Source: SFDP01 sp051653625 (lineage in GTDB: Bacteria; Bacillota; Clostridia; Lachnospirales; Lachnospiraceae). Taken from it: DNA of 31,915 nucleotides. A model generated the notes under the pieces. The model worked only from the letters and a program-made list of their open reading frames with translations, was not told the origin of the DNA and made no database searches. The stretch is taken from the NCBI GenBank assembly GCA_051653625.1, contig JBOFWM010000098.1:1-31915 (forward strand). Reading direction: 5' to 3'. Both the position numbers and the translations under genes were made by a program. Shown here one piece after another: positions 30,015 to 31,915 of the stretch (position 1 is the stretch's first letter; every line of letters begins with the position of its first letter).

Positions 30015-31915
30015 CTAATTTTCTAATTCTTCTTCCACTAGGTTCACACTTACTAGAGTCGAAATCCCTTTTTCTTGCATCGTAATACCATATAAGCGAT
30101 CTGCTCTCTCCATTGTTCCCCTTCTATGTGTAATAACAATAAATTGAGTATATTTTGTTAATTTATGCAAATATTTTGCAAATCTTCCTACATTACTTTC
30201 ATCTAATGCGGCTTCAATTTCATCTAATAAACAAAATGGAGATGGTTTTAAGTTCTGTATTGCAAATAAAAGCGCTATAGCAGTTAGTGCTTTTTCACCA
30301 CCTGATAATTGCATCATATTTTGTAACTTTTTCCCTGGTGGTTGTGCAATAATTTTAATTCCTGCCTCTAATAAATCTTCATCTTCCATAATTTCGATGG
30401 TACCTTTTCCACCACCAAATAAATCTTTGAATACATGATCAAACTCTTTTTGAATTTCACTAAATTTTTCTTTAAATTGCTTCCGCATTGCAACATCTAA
30501 TTCTTCAATTATATTTACAAGTGTTTTTTCTGCTTCTACTAGATCATCATGTTGCGTCTTCAAAAAGCCATAACGTTCTGAAAGATTTTTATAATCTTCT
30601 ATAGCATTAACATTTACATCACCTAATCGCTTGATACTATCTTTTAATTGTGCAATATCCCGTTTTATTACCGTCAAATTATCTAATTCTTCCATTCTTA
30701 ATGTTGCCGCATCTCTTAATGTAATTTCATATTCATTCCACATATAATCAATTTGTGCTTGAATAATGTCCGTAAATTTTTCACGTTGAGCTGCAAGTCT
30801 ATACAACTCTTTATCAAGCGCATTTATTCTTTCAGATAATTCTTCTCGTATTTTAAAGAAATTCTTTTGTTTTAATGATAATTCTTCTTTTTGTTTCCAA
30901 TCTTTTGAAAGTTCTTCTTCTTCTTTCGATTGATTTTTTTCATAAGCTTCCATTGTTTTAAGTATTTCTTCAATGTTTTTTTCTTTTTGTGCTACTTCTT
31001 CATTCCCTTGTTGTATTGCATATTTAATTTCTTCAGCTTCTGTTGTATATTTTAAAATCTCACTTTCTACTCTTTGAAGATTTATCAATTCAAATTCCAA
31101 CCCTTGTTTTACCTTTTCCACTTCCACTTCTTTTTCTGATACGAAAGCAGATTGTTCCATCTCTTTTTTTCTCATCACTTCAAGTTCTTCTTGATATTTT
31201 TTTATTACTTCTTCTGTAATTTGCTCCATAGAAAGTGATTGATTTAATTTTTCTTCAATTTCAATTTTTTCTTTATTAATATCAATTACTTGTTGGTCTA
31301 ATTGAAGTGTTTCCTCTTTTAAAATTTGAAATCCAGATGCTGTTTCTTGTCTCTTTGTTTTTGCAGTTTCAATATTAAGTCTAGCTGTATTTTGTTTGAT
31401 ATATTCTTTTTGAACATTACTTTTACACTCTTCAATTTTCATTCTTAAAGAATTACGTTCTTTTTTTAATGCTTCCATACTTTCCAACAATTCATCCATT
31501 TTAAGAAGATCGTTTTTACTCTTTTCTTCTAACTCAACAATTTCACGTCTTCTACTTAATAAATTACTATTGTTTTTAAATGTACCACCACTAATTGCTC
31601 CACCAGGTATTAATAATTCTCCTTCAAGTGTAACCATTCGAACACTATAATCATATTTTTTTGCAAGCTTAATCGCACAATCAATTGTTTCAACAACAAC
31701 AATTCTACCCAACATTGCTTTTGCAACATTTTTATATTCTTCATCAAACTTAACAAGCGAATCTGCCAATCCTAATACGCCTTCTTCGGCAAGAATTTCC
31801 TTCGCTTTAAATTCTTGCGGTTTAATAATTGTTGTAAGTGGTAAAAATGTTGCTCGTCCAAATTTATTTTTCTTTAAAAATGCAATCATATCTTTTGCAA
31901 CAATTTCATTTTTTG
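30015..31915 (-). CDS. smc: Chromosome segregation ATPase SMC, C-terminal half (5' end outside window)
   Basis: About 632 C-terminal codons are present; the frame stays open to the right edge, so the start and the N-terminal Walker A head lie outside. The visible part begins in the hinge: KNKFGRATFLPL, then GVLGLADSLV, EGELLIPGGAISGG. A long coiled coil follows for about 350 residues, rich in E/K/Q heptads. The C-terminal head has the ABC signature LSGGEKALTAIALLFAI and Walker B CLLDEIEAALDESNV, then the D-loop/His region VITHRRGTMERADRLYG. SMC with ScpA/ScpB compacts and segregates the chromosome. The order smc-ftsY is the Firmicute standard. Confidence 0.97.
   Translation of the reverse strand, partial: KNEIVAKDMIAFLKKNKFGRATFLPLTTIIKPQEFKAKEILAEEGVLGLADSLVKFDEEYKNVAKAMLGRIVVVETIDCAIKLAKKYDYSVRMVTLEGELLIPGGAISGGTFKNNSNLLSRRREIVELEEKSKNDLLKMDELLESMEALKKERNSLRMKIEECKSNVQKEYIKQNTARLNIETAKTKRQETASGFQILKEETLQLDQQVIDINKEKIEIEEKLNQSLSMEQITEEVIKKYQEELEVMRKKEMEQSAFVSEKEVEVEKVKQGLEFELINLQRVESEILKYTTEAEEIKYAIQQGNEEVAQKEKNIEEILKTMEAYEKNQSKEEEELSKDWKQKEELSLKQKNFFKIREELSERINALDKELYRLAAQREKFTDIIQAQIDYMWNEYEITLRDAATLRMEELDNLTVIKRDIAQLKDSIKRLGDVNVNAIEDYKNLSERYGFLKTQHDDLVEAEKTLVNIIEELDVAMRKQFKEKFSEIQKEFDHVFKDLFGGGKGTIEIMEDEDLLEAGIKIIAQPPGKKLQNMMQLSGGEKALTAIALLFAIQNLKPSPFCLLDEIEAALDESNVGRFAKYLHKLTKYTQFIVITHRRGTMERADRLYGITMQEKGISTLVSVNLVEEELEN

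Noticed and set aside
1..31915. tRNA, rRNA, SRP RNA, CRISPR arrays, insertion sequences, prophage or attachment sites
   Set aside because: I saw no cloverleaf with conserved loops, no direct-repeat array, no transposase or integrase, and no abrupt change in base composition or gene style.

Overview
The window is ordinary core chromosome of a low-GC Firmicute, most likely an endospore-forming member of the Clostridia (Lachnospiraceae-like). Three things point there. The gene order smc-ftsY-...-ylxM-ffh-rpsP-khpA-rimM-trmD-rplS-...-rbgA-...-rnhB-ylqG-ylqH follows the Bacillus/Clostridia SRP and ribosome-maturation locus. The first 22 codons of a SpoIVA-like sporulation gene lie at the left edge. 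Base composition is strongly AT-rich with good Shine-Dalgarno sites. There are 34 protein genes, two of them cut by the window edges; 32 are on the minus strand, so most operons read from right to left. I see no rRNA, tRNA, CRISPR, insertion sequence or prophage, and no gene-free stretch longer than about 300 bases.

Right end (31915 to about 25244, minus strand): the C-terminal half of smc, ftsY and ilvA form one tight run. They are followed by a YitT-type membrane protein and an ASKHA/2Fe-2S (RACo-like) protein, each set off by its own signals. Then comes ylxM-ffh. The metabolic genes ilvA, yitT and the RACo-like gene interrupt the classical ftsY-ylxM-ffh order. Centre right (24908 to 18321): SRP54, ribosomal protein S16, KhpA, RimM, TrmD and L19 make up the translation and secretion operon. 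A strong promoter then starts a run of signal peptidase I, RbgA, a second signal peptidase I and RNase HII. Centre (18301 to 12084): a FliK-like and FlhB-like pair (YlqG/YlqH type), YraN, the peptidoglycan-editing factor PgeF, and an OmpR-type response regulator with a large multi-pass histidine kinase.

Left half: a plus-strand PRPP synthetase gene of an unusually long, divergent class is transcribed divergently from a DUF512 radical-SAM gene, which leads the compact operon DUF512-der-plsY-gpsA (GTPase and phospholipid synthesis). metF (plus) is convergent with gpsA and divergent from a MoxR ATPase/CoxE-like VWA pair. tyrS, mgsA, a DUF3048 lipoprotein gene and spoIVA follow.

The best regulatory signals are intergenic. 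Sigma-A promoters with 17-18 bp spacing can be read upstream of ten genes. A sigma-E-like promoter precedes spoIVA. A 59-bp near-perfect palindrome carries mirror-image promoters between mgsA and the DUF3048 gene. tyrS has a short leader with a terminator and no T-box, and the -35 box of ylxM-ffh sits inside a perfect inverted repeat. I found no convincing new multi-gene system; the most open questions are the orphan FliK/FlhB pair, the MoxR/VWA pair, the divergent PRPP synthetase and these overlapping control signals.
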